Assembly: GCF_004799035.1 (NCBI RefSeq)
Contig: NZ_MWIO01000035.1
Span: 1-61,410 of the forward strand
Source of the DNA: Rhodanobacter lindaniclasticus
GTDB taxonomy: Bacteria; Pseudomonadota; Gammaproteobacteria; Xanthomonadales; Rhodanobacteraceae
DNA length: 61,410 nucleotides
Direction of reading: 5' to 3'
The stretch's first letter is position 1. Each line of letters opens with the position of its first letter. This document shows, in pieces, positions 44,091 to 53,472 of this stretch. Made by a program: the position numbers and the translations under genes. The notes under the pieces are model-generated. The model saw only the letters and a list, made by a program, of their open reading frames with translations, searched no databases and had not been told where the DNA came from.

Positions 44091-47000
44091 CGCGCGATTC
44101 CCCTTCGGCGAACAGGCGATCCATGGCGTCGATCAGGGCGAACGGCAGCCGTTCGCGATGCACGCCGTGGCCGTGCCCGTCCACGCCACGCAGGTAGAGG
44201 TACAGCACGCCGCCGATGTGCCGTTCGTAGTCATAGCCGGGCAGGCGCGCGTGCAGCTGGCGATGCAGCGCCAGGGTGTAGATCGCGTACTGCAGGTCGT
44301 AGCGGCTGTGGCGCACCGAGGCGTCCATCGCTTCGGCGCTGTACGCGCGCGCGTCGCCGCCGAGCCAGTTGGATTTGTAGTCGACCACGTACCAGCGGCC
44401 GCCGTGCTCGACGATCAGGTCGATGAAGCCCTTGAGCATGCCGTTGAGCTGGTCGGCGAGCAGAGCGGGGCGCGGGCGTGCCGCCAGCGTCTGCGCGCTG
44501 ACCAGCCGGTCCAGCGCCAGCGTGTGGACGTGGCGGGCTTCGAACCAGAACTCCATCTCGGCGCGATGACCGTCGGCGTCGGCCAGGCTCACCCGCTGGC
44601 CATCGGGCAGCGCCAGCGGCGTGCGCAGGAAGTCCGGCAGCCACTGCGACAGGGTGTCCGCGAATTCGTCCCAGCCGCGCCGCTGGCAACGGCGTGCAAT
44701 CAAGGCCTGCAGCACCTGCGGTGAATCGGCGGTGGCGGCGAAACCCGCCTCCGCGCACCATTCCAGCAACTCGTGCAGGAACGTGCCCGGTTCGGCGCCG
44801 CGCGGGAACGCATGGATGCCGACCGCGGCGCCGGCCGCGGGCGGGTCGACCGCTTCGCCCGCCAGGCCTTCGGCCAGCACATCCTGCCGCGCCGTTTCCG
44901 GGGCGGCCGGTCGCGAGTTGTCTTCGTGGCCTATGCGCAAGGCGCTGTAGCTGGCGATCCACCACGGTTCGACCGGCGTGCCGTGGTAGCGGCGCGCGGG
45001 CTGCACGGGCACTTCGCCGCGGGTGGGCTGGTAGCGGTGGGTGGCCGGTTCGGCGTCGAGGGTGACGAGATGGACCTCGGCTTGCTCATCGGCAAGCGCT
45101 TCCAGTTGCGCGGCCAGCTCGCCCTCGGCAATCGGCTCATCGCCATTGAGCACGTAGCCGAAGGCGGACTTGTGCAGTCCGGATGCCTTCTTCTGGCCAT
45201 CCCTGGGGTTGGCCACGCCCAGCCAGCAGGCGTGGATGGCGCGGGTTACCGCCACGTAGAACAGGCGCAGGTCTTCCTGCAGCCGTTCGCGATCGGCGCG
45301 TCCACGGTCGGTCTCGGAGACGACCAGGTCTAGCGTGGCGCTGCCGTCTTGCTGGTGCAGCACGAAGCGGTCGCTGGCCTTCGTTTCGCGCGCGAAGCAG
45401 ATGAAGGGCAGCAGCACCAGCGGATATTCCAGCCCCTTGGATTTGTGGATGGTGATCACCTGGATCAGCGCCGCCTCGCTTTCCAGCCGCACGATCTTCT
45501 CGTCGGCCGGCTCCGCGCCCGCCTCGCCGGCCTGGGTGATCTGGTGGGCCAGGTGGCGCAACAGCGCGTGTTCGCCATCGAGCGTGGCAGCAGCCTGCTG
45601 CAGCAACTCGGCCAGGTGCAGCAGGTTGGTCAACGCGCGCTCGCCGTCGTCGCGGCGCAGCAGTTGCGCGGGCAACTCGAAGCGATGCAGCAGCTCGTGC
45701 AGCATCGCCAGCACGCCATGTTTCAACCACAGCTCGTGCAACTGGCGGAAGCGTTCACTCATCGCCTCCCAGCAGGTTTCGTCGCGGTTGAGCAGATCCA
45801 GCGCGGCGTAGTCCTGATCCAGCGTGGCAGTGGCCAGGGCCGCGCGCATCGCGCGATCGGAGCCCGGCTCGGCACAGGCGCGCAGCCACAGCAGCAGGTC
45901 GGCCGCTTCAGCCGAGGCGAACACCGATTCGCGATCGGACAGGTAGACGCTGGCCAGTCCGCGCGCGCGCAGAGCCTGGCGCACGCAGGCCGCTTCCGTG
46001 CCGTTGCGCACCAGGATGGCGACGTCGCCCGGCACCAGCGGGCGCAACGGATGTTCGCCATCATCGAACCCGCAACGGCCGCGCTGCGCCGCGTCGAGCA
46101 GATGCACCAGCCACGCCGCCGCGTGATCGGCCAGCCCGGTCTGGCCGGCGCCCTTGCCGATCGGTTCGAGGCTGGCTGCGCGCGCCAGTTGCAGCGCCGC
46201 CACCGGCTTGCCGTCCAGCAGCAGGGTTTCCTTGCGGCCATGGGCGCGCACGGGGAAAAAGGGCAGCGCGTCGGCACCCTTGCCGAAGGCGAACGCGCCG
46301 CGCGGGTGCTGCTCGGCATGTTCGAACAGGTGATTGACCGCGCGCACCAGAGCCGCGGTGGAGCGGTAGTTGGTGCCCAGTGTCCAGGTGGGCGACTGGG
46401 CACGGCGGCGCGCGCGCAGATAGGTGTGGATGTCGGCTCCGCGGAAGCCGTAGATCGCCTGCTTCGGGTCGCCGATCAGCAGCAGGCCGGTGTCGGCTCG
46501 CCCGGCATGCGTGCGCTGGAAAATGCGCCACTGCAGCGGATCGGTGTCCTGGAACTCGTCGATCAGCGCGACCGGGTATTGCGTGGCGATGGTGCTGGCC
46601 AGCCGCTCGCCGCTGATGCCGTGCAAGGCCTGGTCGAGGCGCGTGAGCATGTCGTCGTAACCCATCTGCGCCAGCCGCTGTTTGGCTGCCTGCAGGCGCG
46701 CGGCGATCCACGGTACGGCGTGGGCGAGAACCAGCGGCTGCGGCGAGCCGGTGGCATCGATCGCCGCGAGCAGGCGATCCATCGCCTCGAAGCACGGATG
46801 CGTCGGCGTGCTGCCGTTCTTGTTGGTCGATGCCGAAAGCCTGGTCTGGGCAGCGCGCTCGATCACGTCGCGCGGGGGGCGGATGGCGCCGTCGATCCAG
46901 GCTTGCAGGACGGCGAGGTCGCTGTCGAGCTTGGCGGCGGTGTATGTCCTGCCGTTCAGCGCCTTGGCCTGCAGCGCTTCGCGCAGCATCGTTGCCGGTG

Positions 47001-47742
47001 CGCCCGCGTGCTCGCTCCAGTCTTGCCGCGCGGCGCGCTCCGCGTCCGCCAGCGAGGCGTAGTGTCCGCTCAGCATGCTGGCGAGGTCGTCGATTTGCGG
47101 CAGCGGCTCGCCGCCGACGCGCAGTTGCTCCAGCGGTTGCCGCAGCAAGGGCGCAACCGCGGCCTGCAGCTGCGCCGGGTTGGCCCACAACGCGCTGATC
47201 CGCGCGCTGTGTTCGCGTTCGAGCACGAAGCAATGCTGGCGCCAGTAGTCGCGCACCGCCTCGGCCAGCAACGCGCTTTCGTCGCTGTTCACCTCCTGCA
47301 CCAGCGGATGGCCGCTGTCGAACGCGTGCTGGCCCAGCATGCGCTGGCACCAGCCGTGGATGGTGAACACCGCTGCCTCGTCCATCCATTGCGCGGCAAG
47401 TTCCAGTTGCCGTGCAGCCAGCGCGCGGGCGTCGCCGGCGGGGTAGTGCGCCATCAGGCGGGTCAGGTAATCGTCCGGCGTGCGCTGGCCGCGGAACACT
47501 TCGGCAGCCTCGGCCAGGCGCGCGCGGATGCGCTCGCGCAACTCGGCAGTGGCAGCCTTGGTGAAGGTCAGCACGAGGATCTGCGGCGGCAGCAGTGCCG
47601 GGCCGGCGCGGCCGTGGCCCAGCACCAGGCGCAGGTACAGCGCCGCGATGGTCCAGGTCTTGCCGGTGCCGGCGCTGGCTTCGATCAGTTGCACGCCCTG
47701 CAAGGGCACGTCGAGCGGCTGCAAGGCGGCGAGCGCGGTCAT
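44080..47742 (-). CDS. recB: Exodeoxyribonuclease V subunit RecB
   Basis: A 1220-residue helicase-nuclease. ASAGTGKT (22-29), LTFTKAATAELRER, IDEFQDTDPLQW, GDPKQAIYGFRGAD, VITIHKSKGLEYPLV and LFYVAVTRA are superfamily 1 helicase motifs. The C-terminal RecB nuclease domain (from about 1000) holds FLHELLEW, then GFIDLIVEHGG and VVDYKSNW with the metal-binding Asp and the catalytic Asp/Lys. The ATG overlaps the recC stop (ATGA). All catalytic residues seem present, so the enzyme should both unwind and cut DNA until Chi is met. Confidence 0.95.
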   Translation of the reverse strand: MTALAALQPLDVPLQGVQLIEASAGTGKTWTIAALYLRLVLGHGRAGPALLPPQILVLTFTKAATAELRERIRARLAEAAEVFRGQRTPDDYLTRLMAHYPAGDARALAARQLELAAQWMDEAAVFTIHGWCQRMLGQHAFDSGHPLVQEVNSDESALLAEAVRDYWRQHCFVLEREHSARISALWANPAQLQAAVAPLLRQPLEQLRVGGEPLPQIDDLASMLSGHYASLADAERAARQDWSEHAGAPATMLREALQAKALNGRTYTAAKLDSDLAVLQAWIDGAIRPPRDVIERAAQTRLSASTNKNGSTPTHPCFEAMDRLLAAIDATGSPQPLVLAHAVPWIAARLQAAKQRLAQMGYDDMLTRLDQALHGISGERLASTIATQYPVALIDEFQDTDPLQWRIFQRTHAGRADTGLLLIGDPKQAIYGFRGADIHTYLRARRRAQSPTWTLGTNYRSTAALVRAVNHLFEHAEQHPRGAFAFGKGADALPFFPVRAHGRKETLLLDGKPVAALQLARAASLEPIGKGAGQTGLADHAAAWLVHLLDAAQRGRCGFDDGEHPLRPLVPGDVAILVRNGTEAACVRQALRARGLASVYLSDRESVFASAEAADLLLWLRACAEPGSDRAMRAALATATLDQDYAALDLLNRDETCWEAMSERFRQLHELWLKHGVLAMLHELLHRFELPAQLLRRDDGERALTNLLHLAELLQQAAATLDGEHALLRHLAHQITQAGEAGAEPADEKIVRLESEAALIQVITIHKSKGLEYPLVLLPFICFARETKASDRFVLHQQDGSATLDLVVSETDRGRADRERLQEDLRLFYVAVTRAIHACWLGVANPRDGQKKASGLHKSAFGYVLNGDEPIAEGELAAQLEALADEQAEVHLVTLDAEPATHRYQPTRGEVPVQPARRYHGTPVEPWWIASYSALRIGHEDNSRPAAPETARQDVLAEGLAGEAVDPPAAGAAVGIHAFPRGAEPGTFLHELLEWCAEAGFAATADSPQVLQALIARRCQRRGWDEFADTLSQWLPDFLRTPLALPDGQRVSLADADGHRAEMEFWFEARHVHTLALDRLVSAQTLAARPRPALLADQLNGMLKGFIDLIVEHGGRWYVVDYKSNWLGGDARAYSAEAMDASVRHSRYDLQYAIYTLALHRQLHARLPGYDYERHIGGVLYLYLRGVDGHGHGVHRERLPFALIDAMDRLFAEGESRDAA

Positions 47743-50700
47743 GCGGCGCCCTCCGTCGGCAATAGCGACATGCCCAGCGGCCGATACAACTGCAGCAGTT
47801 CTTCGAAGCCTGCCGCGTGCATCGCCGCGAACGTCGGCCAGGCGCGGGCAAGGCAGGGATCGCGGTCGCGTTCGCCGGGGACATGGGCGAATGCATTGCC
47901 CTCGTAACACGCGGCGGCGACGATGGCCGGCTCGCGCTTGCTGCCTTCCGACTTCAGCCAGGCGAAGGCGGTACGCCGGGCCAGCGGCAGCGGCGCGCGC
48001 ATGCCTCGGCACAGCGCGTCGAGCAACTGGTCGAGCCAGGCGCAGGCTTGTTCGCGTGGCAGTTCGGCGAACGCTGGCTGCGCGTCGATCGCGACCAGTT
48101 GGGTCTGGGTCGGCACGCCGCAGGCATTGGCCAGCAGGTGGGCGGCCCACGCGTGAGTGAGCTTGTCCATGCGCAGCACGTCGTCCTTGTCCAGCAGCTC
48201 GCCGTGGACCAGTTCCAGCCGGCGCTGCTGGCCCTGTGCATCGCGGCGCAGATCGGTGAGCCAGTCCTCCAGCAGCAGGTCGCCGCGGCGGTAGCGCAAT
48301 TCGTGCTTTGCCTCCAGCGGTTGCCAGCGCGTGCATGCCGCCTCCCAGCGTTCGGCCAGGGAACGGGCCTGGATGGCGATGGCTTGCGCCAGTTCGGCGC
48401 CGAAGCCGCCCGGCGGCAACACGCCCTCATCGGCGAGCCGACGCACTGCCGAGGCCACGGACTGCTCCGTGTTGCTCTCCAGCGCGGCGGCAAACACGCG
48501 GCGGGTAGCGTCGTGGCGCTGCAGCGGGTCGAGGTCGAACGGTTCGTCGTCGAGCGCTTCGTCGTTGCTCTCGGTGAAGTGCACCTTCAGGCGCTGATTG
48601 AAGAAGAACGCGACCGGCCGGGCCAGGAAGCGCTGCAACTGGCCCAGGCTCAGCGCGGCGTCCGGCAACCACGGCTCCAGTGCGGCCGGTGCGGCCACGG
48701 CGGACGGTGCCTGATGAACCTGTTGCCATTGCCTGGCGTAGGTGAACACGCGCGGGTCGTGGCCAGCCTCGAAGTAGCTTCGGCTGAACGGTTGCAGCGG
48801 GTAGCTGGTGGTCAGCGCGTCGAGCAGGTGCTGGCCGGCTTGCGGTGCGTCGGCGGCTTCGTCGACGTGATGCCAGCCGGCGGCAAGGTAGTCGCGCAAC
48901 TGGCCGACGAGCACCGACGGCGGCAGCACGCTGTTGTCGCGCACGCTGTGGCCGACCCAGCTGAGGTGGAATGCATCGCGCGCGGACAGCAGCGCCTCCA
49001 GGAACAGGTAGCGGTCGTCTTCGCGGCGCGAGCGGTCGCCCGGTCGCGCGTGGCCGGGCTGCGCCATCAGGTCGAAATCCTGCGGCGTCTGCCGGCGCGG
49101 GTAGTCGCCGTCGTTCATGCCCAGCAGGCACACCACCCGGAAGGGAATCGCGCGCATCGGCATCAAGGTGCCGAAGCTCACCGCGCCGCCGAGGAAACGC
49201 TGCGACAGGCGGTTCTCATCGATCGCGGCGAGCCAGTGTTCGCGTACCACGGCAAGCGGAATCGGGCGCTCGAAGGTGGCCTCGGCGCAGGCTTCCAGCC
49301 AGGTGTCCAGTGCGTCGTGCAGGCGGTTGAGGCGCCAGGCATCCTCGGCGTCGTCGTGGTCGAAGAAGTTGCCCAGCAGTGCGTGCAGACGTTCGGCCCA
49401 CTGGCCCGGCGTGGCGGCGGTGCCGAGCTGTTTCCACGCTGCCTCCAGTTGATCGAGCAGGTTGGCCAGCGGCCCGATCTGTGCGGCGTCGAGCCCGCCG
49501 ATCTCGGCGTAGGGCGCGATGCCGTCCAGGCTCTCGCCATCGCCCACGGCGTAGCCCAGCAGCATGCGGCGCAGGCCGAAGCGCCAGCTGTTCTGTTCCA
49601 GCGCGGGCAGCCCGAGGCTGAGTTTCTGCGCGCCGTCCAGGCCCCAGCGGACGCCGGTGCCCTCGATCCAGCGGCGCAGCGTGGGCAGGCCGTCGTCGTC
49701 GAGCCCGAAGCGCCGGCGCAGTGCCGGCACGTCGAGCAGGTCGAGTACGTCGCTGACCGCGAAGCGCGACTCGGGCAGCGCCAGCAGATGTGCCAGCGCC
49801 ACGATCAGCGGCGCGCTGCGGCGGGCGGACTGGTCGGCCACGCTCCACGGCAGATGGCGCGGGTCGCCGGCCGGCAGCCGGCCGAACACTGCCTCGATGT
49901 GCGGCGCGTAGGTCTGGATGTCCGGCACCATCACGATCACGTCGCGCGGCGCCAGCGGCCTGCCAACGCGCTCGGCCTGCTCGAACAGGTCGAGCAAGCG
50001 GTCGTGCAGGATTTCCACCTCGCGCTGCGGGCTGTGCGCCACGTGCATGCGCAGCGTGGCGTCGCCGGGATGCCACGTTCGGCGCGCGGCCGGATCGGGC
50101 GGCAACGGCTGCAGGTCGAGCACCGCCTGCTGTACCTGCTGCAGCAGGCCGTCGCCGGGCACATCCTGGAACAGGTCGATGCTGCGCCCGATCGCGCTGA
50201 AGCGGTCGCGGTAGCGCGCGGGGTCGTCGAAGCTGTCGAGCAGGCGGATGTAGTCGCGTCCCTGTTTGCCCCAGGCCGCCAACAGCGGGTTGGCGTGCAG
50301 GTGCAGGTCTTCGTAGCGCGGTGCCGCCGCCAGGCCGGGCTTGGCGTGCTGGCGACGGTGCGCGGCGCGCAGCAGTTCGCGGTCCTCGATGATGTCGGCC
50401 CAGTAGTGCCGGCACGGATTGGCCACCACCAGCAACACCTGGCTGAAGCGCGCCAGCGCGGTGAGTGCTTCCAGCGTCTGCTGCGGCAGCGAGGAGATGC
50501 CGAACACGACGATCCGCCGTGGCAACGCCGCGGGTCGTTCGGACAGTTCGTGGATGCCTGCCAGGAAGGCCCGGTGCACCTCGGCGCGGTGTTTCGCGCG
50601 CGCGTCGGCGCCGACGTCGTCCAGCAGCAGTCGCCACAGTCGCGGCTGCCAGCGCTGGTTGGCGTCGACCGGCGTGCGGCGCCCGCGCAACTCGTCGCGC

Positions 50701-51236
50701 AGCACGTCGTCGCCGCGTTCCCAGTCGTCCAGCCAGTCCGCGCGATAGACCTGGTACTGGTCGAACAGGTCGGCGACCTGGGCCGCGAGCTGGTACTGGC
50801 GCAGGCCGTCGGCTTCGGCGCGCCCGGCCAGCAGGTAATCGCGCAACGGGCCGAAGTCGGGGTCGTCCACGTGCTGCGGAATCAGCCGCAGCAGCCGCCA
50901 GGTCAGCCGCGACTTGTCGAATGGCGAGGTGGTGGCCACCGCTTCGCGGCCCAGCACCGCACGATAGGCGGTCCACAGGAAACGCCCGGGCAACTGCACG
51001 TCGATCGCCGCGCTGATGCCCAGCCCGCCATCCGCCGGTGCGCGGGCCAGCGCCAACTTCAGCCACTGCGCGATGCCGTTGCTCTGCACCAGCATCAGCT
51101 CGTCTTCCAGCGGCCGCAGCGGCGTGCGCGCCAGCCAGGCGGCGAGCAAATCGCGCAGGTCTTCCAGGCGGTTGCCGTGCAGCACCATCAGGCCCGCTTC
51201 GATCGAACCCCCGGCAGGGATCGTGGCGGTGCTCAC
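47739..51236 (-). CDS. recC: Exodeoxyribonuclease V subunit RecC
   Basis: A 1165-residue RecC, the Chi-recognition and scaffold subunit. N-terminal MVLHGNRLEDL, DELMLVQSNGIAQWLKLALA and GISAAIDVQLPGRFLWTAYR match the family. Later come ARFSQVLLVVANPCRHYWAD, CLLGMNDGDYPRRQTPQDFD and DDRYLFLEALLSARDAFHLS. The start is not certain: GTG 51236 gives 16 extra residues before MVLHGNRL, while ATG 51188 starts right at it, which is close to the E. coli N-terminus. First gene of recC-recB-recD. Its upstream region is shared with the divergent DGPF/ECF operon. Confidence 0.93.
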   Translation of the reverse strand: MSTATIPAGGSIEAGLMVLHGNRLEDLRDLLAAWLARTPLRPLEDELMLVQSNGIAQWLKLALARAPADGGLGISAAIDVQLPGRFLWTAYRAVLGREAVATTSPFDKSRLTWRLLRLIPQHVDDPDFGPLRDYLLAGRAEADGLRQYQLAAQVADLFDQYQVYRADWLDDWERGDDVLRDELRGRRTPVDANQRWQPRLWRLLLDDVGADARAKHRAEVHRAFLAGIHELSERPAALPRRIVVFGISSLPQQTLEALTALARFSQVLLVVANPCRHYWADIIEDRELLRAAHRRQHAKPGLAAAPRYEDLHLHANPLLAAWGKQGRDYIRLLDSFDDPARYRDRFSAIGRSIDLFQDVPGDGLLQQVQQAVLDLQPLPPDPAARRTWHPGDATLRMHVAHSPQREVEILHDRLLDLFEQAERVGRPLAPRDVIVMVPDIQTYAPHIEAVFGRLPAGDPRHLPWSVADQSARRSAPLIVALAHLLALPESRFAVSDVLDLLDVPALRRRFGLDDDGLPTLRRWIEGTGVRWGLDGAQKLSLGLPALEQNSWRFGLRRMLLGYAVGDGESLDGIAPYAEIGGLDAAQIGPLANLLDQLEAAWKQLGTAATPGQWAERLHALLGNFFDHDDAEDAWRLNRLHDALDTWLEACAEATFERPIPLAVVREHWLAAIDENRLSQRFLGGAVSFGTLMPMRAIPFRVVCLLGMNDGDYPRRQTPQDFDLMAQPGHARPGDRSRREDDRYLFLEALLSARDAFHLSWVGHSVRDNSVLPPSVLVGQLRDYLAAGWHHVDEAADAPQAGQHLLDALTTSYPLQPFSRSYFEAGHDPRVFTYARQWQQVHQAPSAVAAPAALEPWLPDAALSLGQLQRFLARPVAFFFNQRLKVHFTESNDEALDDEPFDLDPLQRHDATRRVFAAALESNTEQSVASAVRRLADEGVLPPGGFGAELAQAIAIQARSLAERWEAACTRWQPLEAKHELRYRRGDLLLEDWLTDLRRDAQGQQRRLELVHGELLDKDDVLRMDKLTHAWAAHLLANACGVPTQTQLVAIDAQPAFAELPREQACAWLDQLLDALCRGMRAPLPLARRTAFAWLKSEGSKREPAIVAAACYEGNAFAHVPGERDRDPCLARAWPTFAAMHAAGFEELLQLYRPLGMSLLPTEGAA

Positions 51237-51332
51237 CGGGGGCGGGGCTCGTGTGCGCTCATGCGGCAATTGTCTCCAAGTGGAGCGGCATTGTCGCCCG
51301 TCCGGATCTCGCCGCCTGCGACGGGTGGGCGG

Positions 51333-51359
51333 TGTCGATCCAGGGCGCGCTGGTTCGTC
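51333..51359 (+). promoter_or_regulatory. Putative ECF-type promoter of the DGPF/ECF42 operon
   Basis: TGTCGA (51333-51338) and CGTC (51356-51359) with a 17-base spacer, 50 bases before the DGPF gene start. From memory of published work on ECF42 sigma factors, their targets have TGTCGA at -35 and CG(A/T)C at -10, so this would be an autoregulated promoter. Confidence 0.6.
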
Positions 51360-51409
51360 GGTGAAGTGAAGCCGGCACATGCTGATCCGGCCCCATGGGA
51401 GACACGACG

Positions 51410-51832
51410 ATGCGATGCATGGTGATGGTCAAGGCCACGGCCGAATCGGAAGCCGGCGTGATGCCCAGCCAGGAGCTGCTGGCCGCGATGGGCAAGTTCA
51501 ACGAGGAGCTGGTCAAGGCTGGCGTGATGCTGGCCGGCGAAGGGCTGACGCCCAGCGCGCGTGGCGCGCGGGTGACGTTCTCCGGCAAGCAGCGCCATGT
51601 GATCGACGGGCCGTTCGCCGAAACGAAGGAGCTGGTCGCCGGCTTCTGGCTGTGGCAGGTGAAGTCGCTCGACGAGGCGATCGCCTGGGTGCGGCGTTGC
51701 CCCAATCCGATGGAGGGCGAGTCGGTGATCGAGATCCGCCCGGTGTTCGAGGCGGAGGATTTCGGCGAGGCGTTCACTCCCGAGCTGCGCGAACAGGAAG
51801 CACGCCTGCGCGCGCACCTCGACCGCGAGTAG
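51410..51832 (+). CDS. YCII/DGPF-domain protein
   Basis: A 140-residue YCII-related protein with the DGPFAETKE motif (66-74) that defines the DGPF family, a ferredoxin-like dimeric fold of unknown function. The ATG at 51410 is chosen because GGGAG lies 8 bases upstream; an ATG at 51395 would put that site inside the gene. Proteins of this family are almost always encoded beside ECF42-type sigma factors, and here the sigma gene follows after 67 bases in the same direction. The family is believed to be the main target of its sigma factor; a link to stress or secondary metabolism is suspected in other bacteria. Confidence 0.88.
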   Translation: MRCMVMVKATAESEAGVMPSQELLAAMGKFNEELVKAGVMLAGEGLTPSARGARVTFSGKQRHVIDGPFAETKELVAGFWLWQVKSLDEAIAWVRRCPNPMEGESVIEIRPVFEAEDFGEAFTPELREQEARLRAHLDRE

Positions 51833-51899
51833 CGCGAGCTGCGCCACCCCAACCAATGGCGCTTGCGCCCGCCGCACGCCGGTGCTGTGATCGGCGGTC

Positions 51900-53159
51900 A
51901 TGAGCATGACCGACACCCATCGCGCCATCGACGCCGTCTGGCGCATCGAATCGGCCCGCCTGATCGCCGGCCTCGCGCGCATGCTGCGCGATGTCGGGCT
52001 GGCCGAGGAGCTGGCGCAGGATGCGCTGGTGACCGCACTGGAGCAGTGGCCGCAGACCGGCGTGCCGGACAACCCCGGCGCCTGGCTGATGACCACCGCC
52101 AAGCATCGCGCCATCGATCGCCTGCGCCGGCACAAGCTGGTCGAGCGCAAGCACGAGCAACTCGTGCACGAATGGGACCGCCAGCACGAATCCGCCGAGG
52201 CCGTCGCCGAACGCACGCTGGACGATCCGTTCGGCGACGACCTGCTGCGGCTGATCTTCACCGCCTGCCACCCGCTGCTGTCGATGGAAGCGCGCGTGGC
52301 GCTGACCCTGCGCCTGCTCGGCGGGCTGGGCACGGACGAGATCGCGCGCGCGTTCCTGGTGCCGGAGGCAACGATTGCCCAGCGCATCGTGAGGGCCAAG
52401 CGCAGCCTGGCGAAATCGGACGTGGCCTACGAAGTGCCGCGCGGCGACGAGCTGGCTGAGCGGCTGGCCGCCGTGCTCGGGGTGATCTACCTGATCTTCA
52501 ACGAGGGCTATGCGGCCACCGCTGGCGACGACTGGATGCGCCCGGGCCTGTGCGAGGACGCGCTGCGCCTGGGCCGCGTGCTGGCCGGGTTGATGCCGCG
52601 CGAACCGGAGGTGCATGGGCTGGTGGCGCTGATGGAGATCCAGGCCTCGCGCGCGCGTTCGCGCACCGATGCGCACGGCGAGCCTGTCCTGCTGCTCGAC
52701 CAGGATCGCGCGCTGTGGGATCGCCTGCTGATCGGGCGCGGCCTGGCCGCGCTGGAACAGGCGCGCCGGCTGGGCGGCGAATTGGGTCCGTACGCCCTGC
52801 AGGCGGCGGTGGCGGCCTGCCATGCGCGCGCCGCCACCGCGGCGGAGACCGACTGGTCGCGGATCGCCGCGCTGTACGCCGTGCTGGCCCGGGTCACGCC
52901 TTCGCCGGTGGTGGAGCTCAATCGCGCGGTGGCGGTGGGCATGGCGGACGGGGCAGCGGAAGGCCTGGCCCTGGTCGATGCGCTGGGCGACGAGCCGAGC
53001 CTGCGCCATTACCACCTGCTGCCAGCCGTGCGCGGTGACCTGCTGGCGCGGCTGGGGCGGGGCGAGGAGGCGAGCCGGGAGTTCGAGCGCGCCGCCAGCT
53101 TGACCCGCAACCGCCGCGAACAGGCGATGATGCGCGAGCGGGCGCGCGCCTGCCTCTAG
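51900..53159 (+). CDS. ECF RNA polymerase sigma factor with C-terminal TPR-like domain (ECF42 type)
   Basis: A 419-residue sigma factor. Region 2 (about 8-80): VWRIESARLIAGLARMLRDV, LAEELAQDALVTALEQWP, NPGAWLMTTAKHRAIDRLRR. Region 4 (about 125-175): LRLLGGLGTDEIARAFLVPE and ATIAQRIVRAKRSL. Residues about 190-419 form a helical extension with TPR-like repeats (LGVIYLIFNEGYAATAG, SPVVELNRAVAVGMADG). No anti-sigma gene is nearby; in this class the C-terminal extension is thought to control activity. Two in-frame starts (51900, 51906) are possible. It probably shares the promoter in front of the DGPF gene. The next gene is 313 bases away. Confidence 0.9.
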   Translation: MSMTDTHRAIDAVWRIESARLIAGLARMLRDVGLAEELAQDALVTALEQWPQTGVPDNPGAWLMTTAKHRAIDRLRRHKLVERKHEQLVHEWDRQHESAEAVAERTLDDPFGDDLLRLIFTACHPLLSMEARVALTLRLLGGLGTDEIARAFLVPEATIAQRIVRAKRSLAKSDVAYEVPRGDELAERLAAVLGVIYLIFNEGYAATAGDDWMRPGLCEDALRLGRVLAGLMPREPEVHGLVALMEIQASRARSRTDAHGEPVLLLDQDRALWDRLLIGRGLAALEQARRLGGELGPYALQAAVAACHARAATAAETDWSRIAALYAVLARVTPSPVVELNRAVAVGMADGAAEGLALVDALGDEPSLRHYHLLPAVRGDLLARLGRGEEASREFERAASLTRNRREQAMMRERARACL

Positions 53160-53472
53160 GATGGGCTGGATGGACCAGGGCCTCCCGGGGGGACTCTGCG
53201 GCGCTGGCTGGCTCGTTATGACCCAAACGGCATGGGATTTCTCCGGCGGCTGGATCGTGGATGGGCGCCGGACGGGCCGTGGGGCCTGCAGGACAGGGGT
53301 TTTCCGCGCCATGGGCCGGCTGGCGTGGAATTTGCTTCAACTGCCTCCGTAAACCTGTCTTTGGCAGGTTTGCGGGTCGGGGCGACGCGTGCGTCGCCAG
53401 GTCGCCGTCCGCTTTTCGGCCATGGGCCGGGCAGGCGAATGTCGAGGCAGGGCATTTCGGAAAGGATCGGGC
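53160..53472. other. Intergenic leader, 313 bases, with two hairpins
   Basis: Lies between the sigma factor gene and the first GGDEF/EAL gene. Two perfect hairpins follow one another: AAACCTG-TCTTTGG-CAGGTTT (53351-53371) and GGCGACGC-GT-GCGTCGCC (53381-53398). Neither is followed by a clear T-run. The last six bases before the spacer (AAAGGA, 53461-53466) are the ribosome site. I looked for a cyclic-di-GMP (GEMM) riboswitch and did not find its conserved core. No small gene is supported. Confidence 0.5.

Noticed and set aside
47817-51425. A 1202-codon plus-strand frame antisense to recC, and an 852-codon frame antisense to recB
   Set aside because: Both are shadows: composition is biased to Gln/Arg/Val/His, no motifs are present, and the opposite strand encodes complete RecB/RecC motifs.
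53160-53472. Cyclic-di-GMP riboswitch in front of the GGDEF/EAL genes
   Set aside because: Two hairpins are there, but I cannot find the conserved GEMM core or tetraloop/receptor pair, so only the hairpins are reported.
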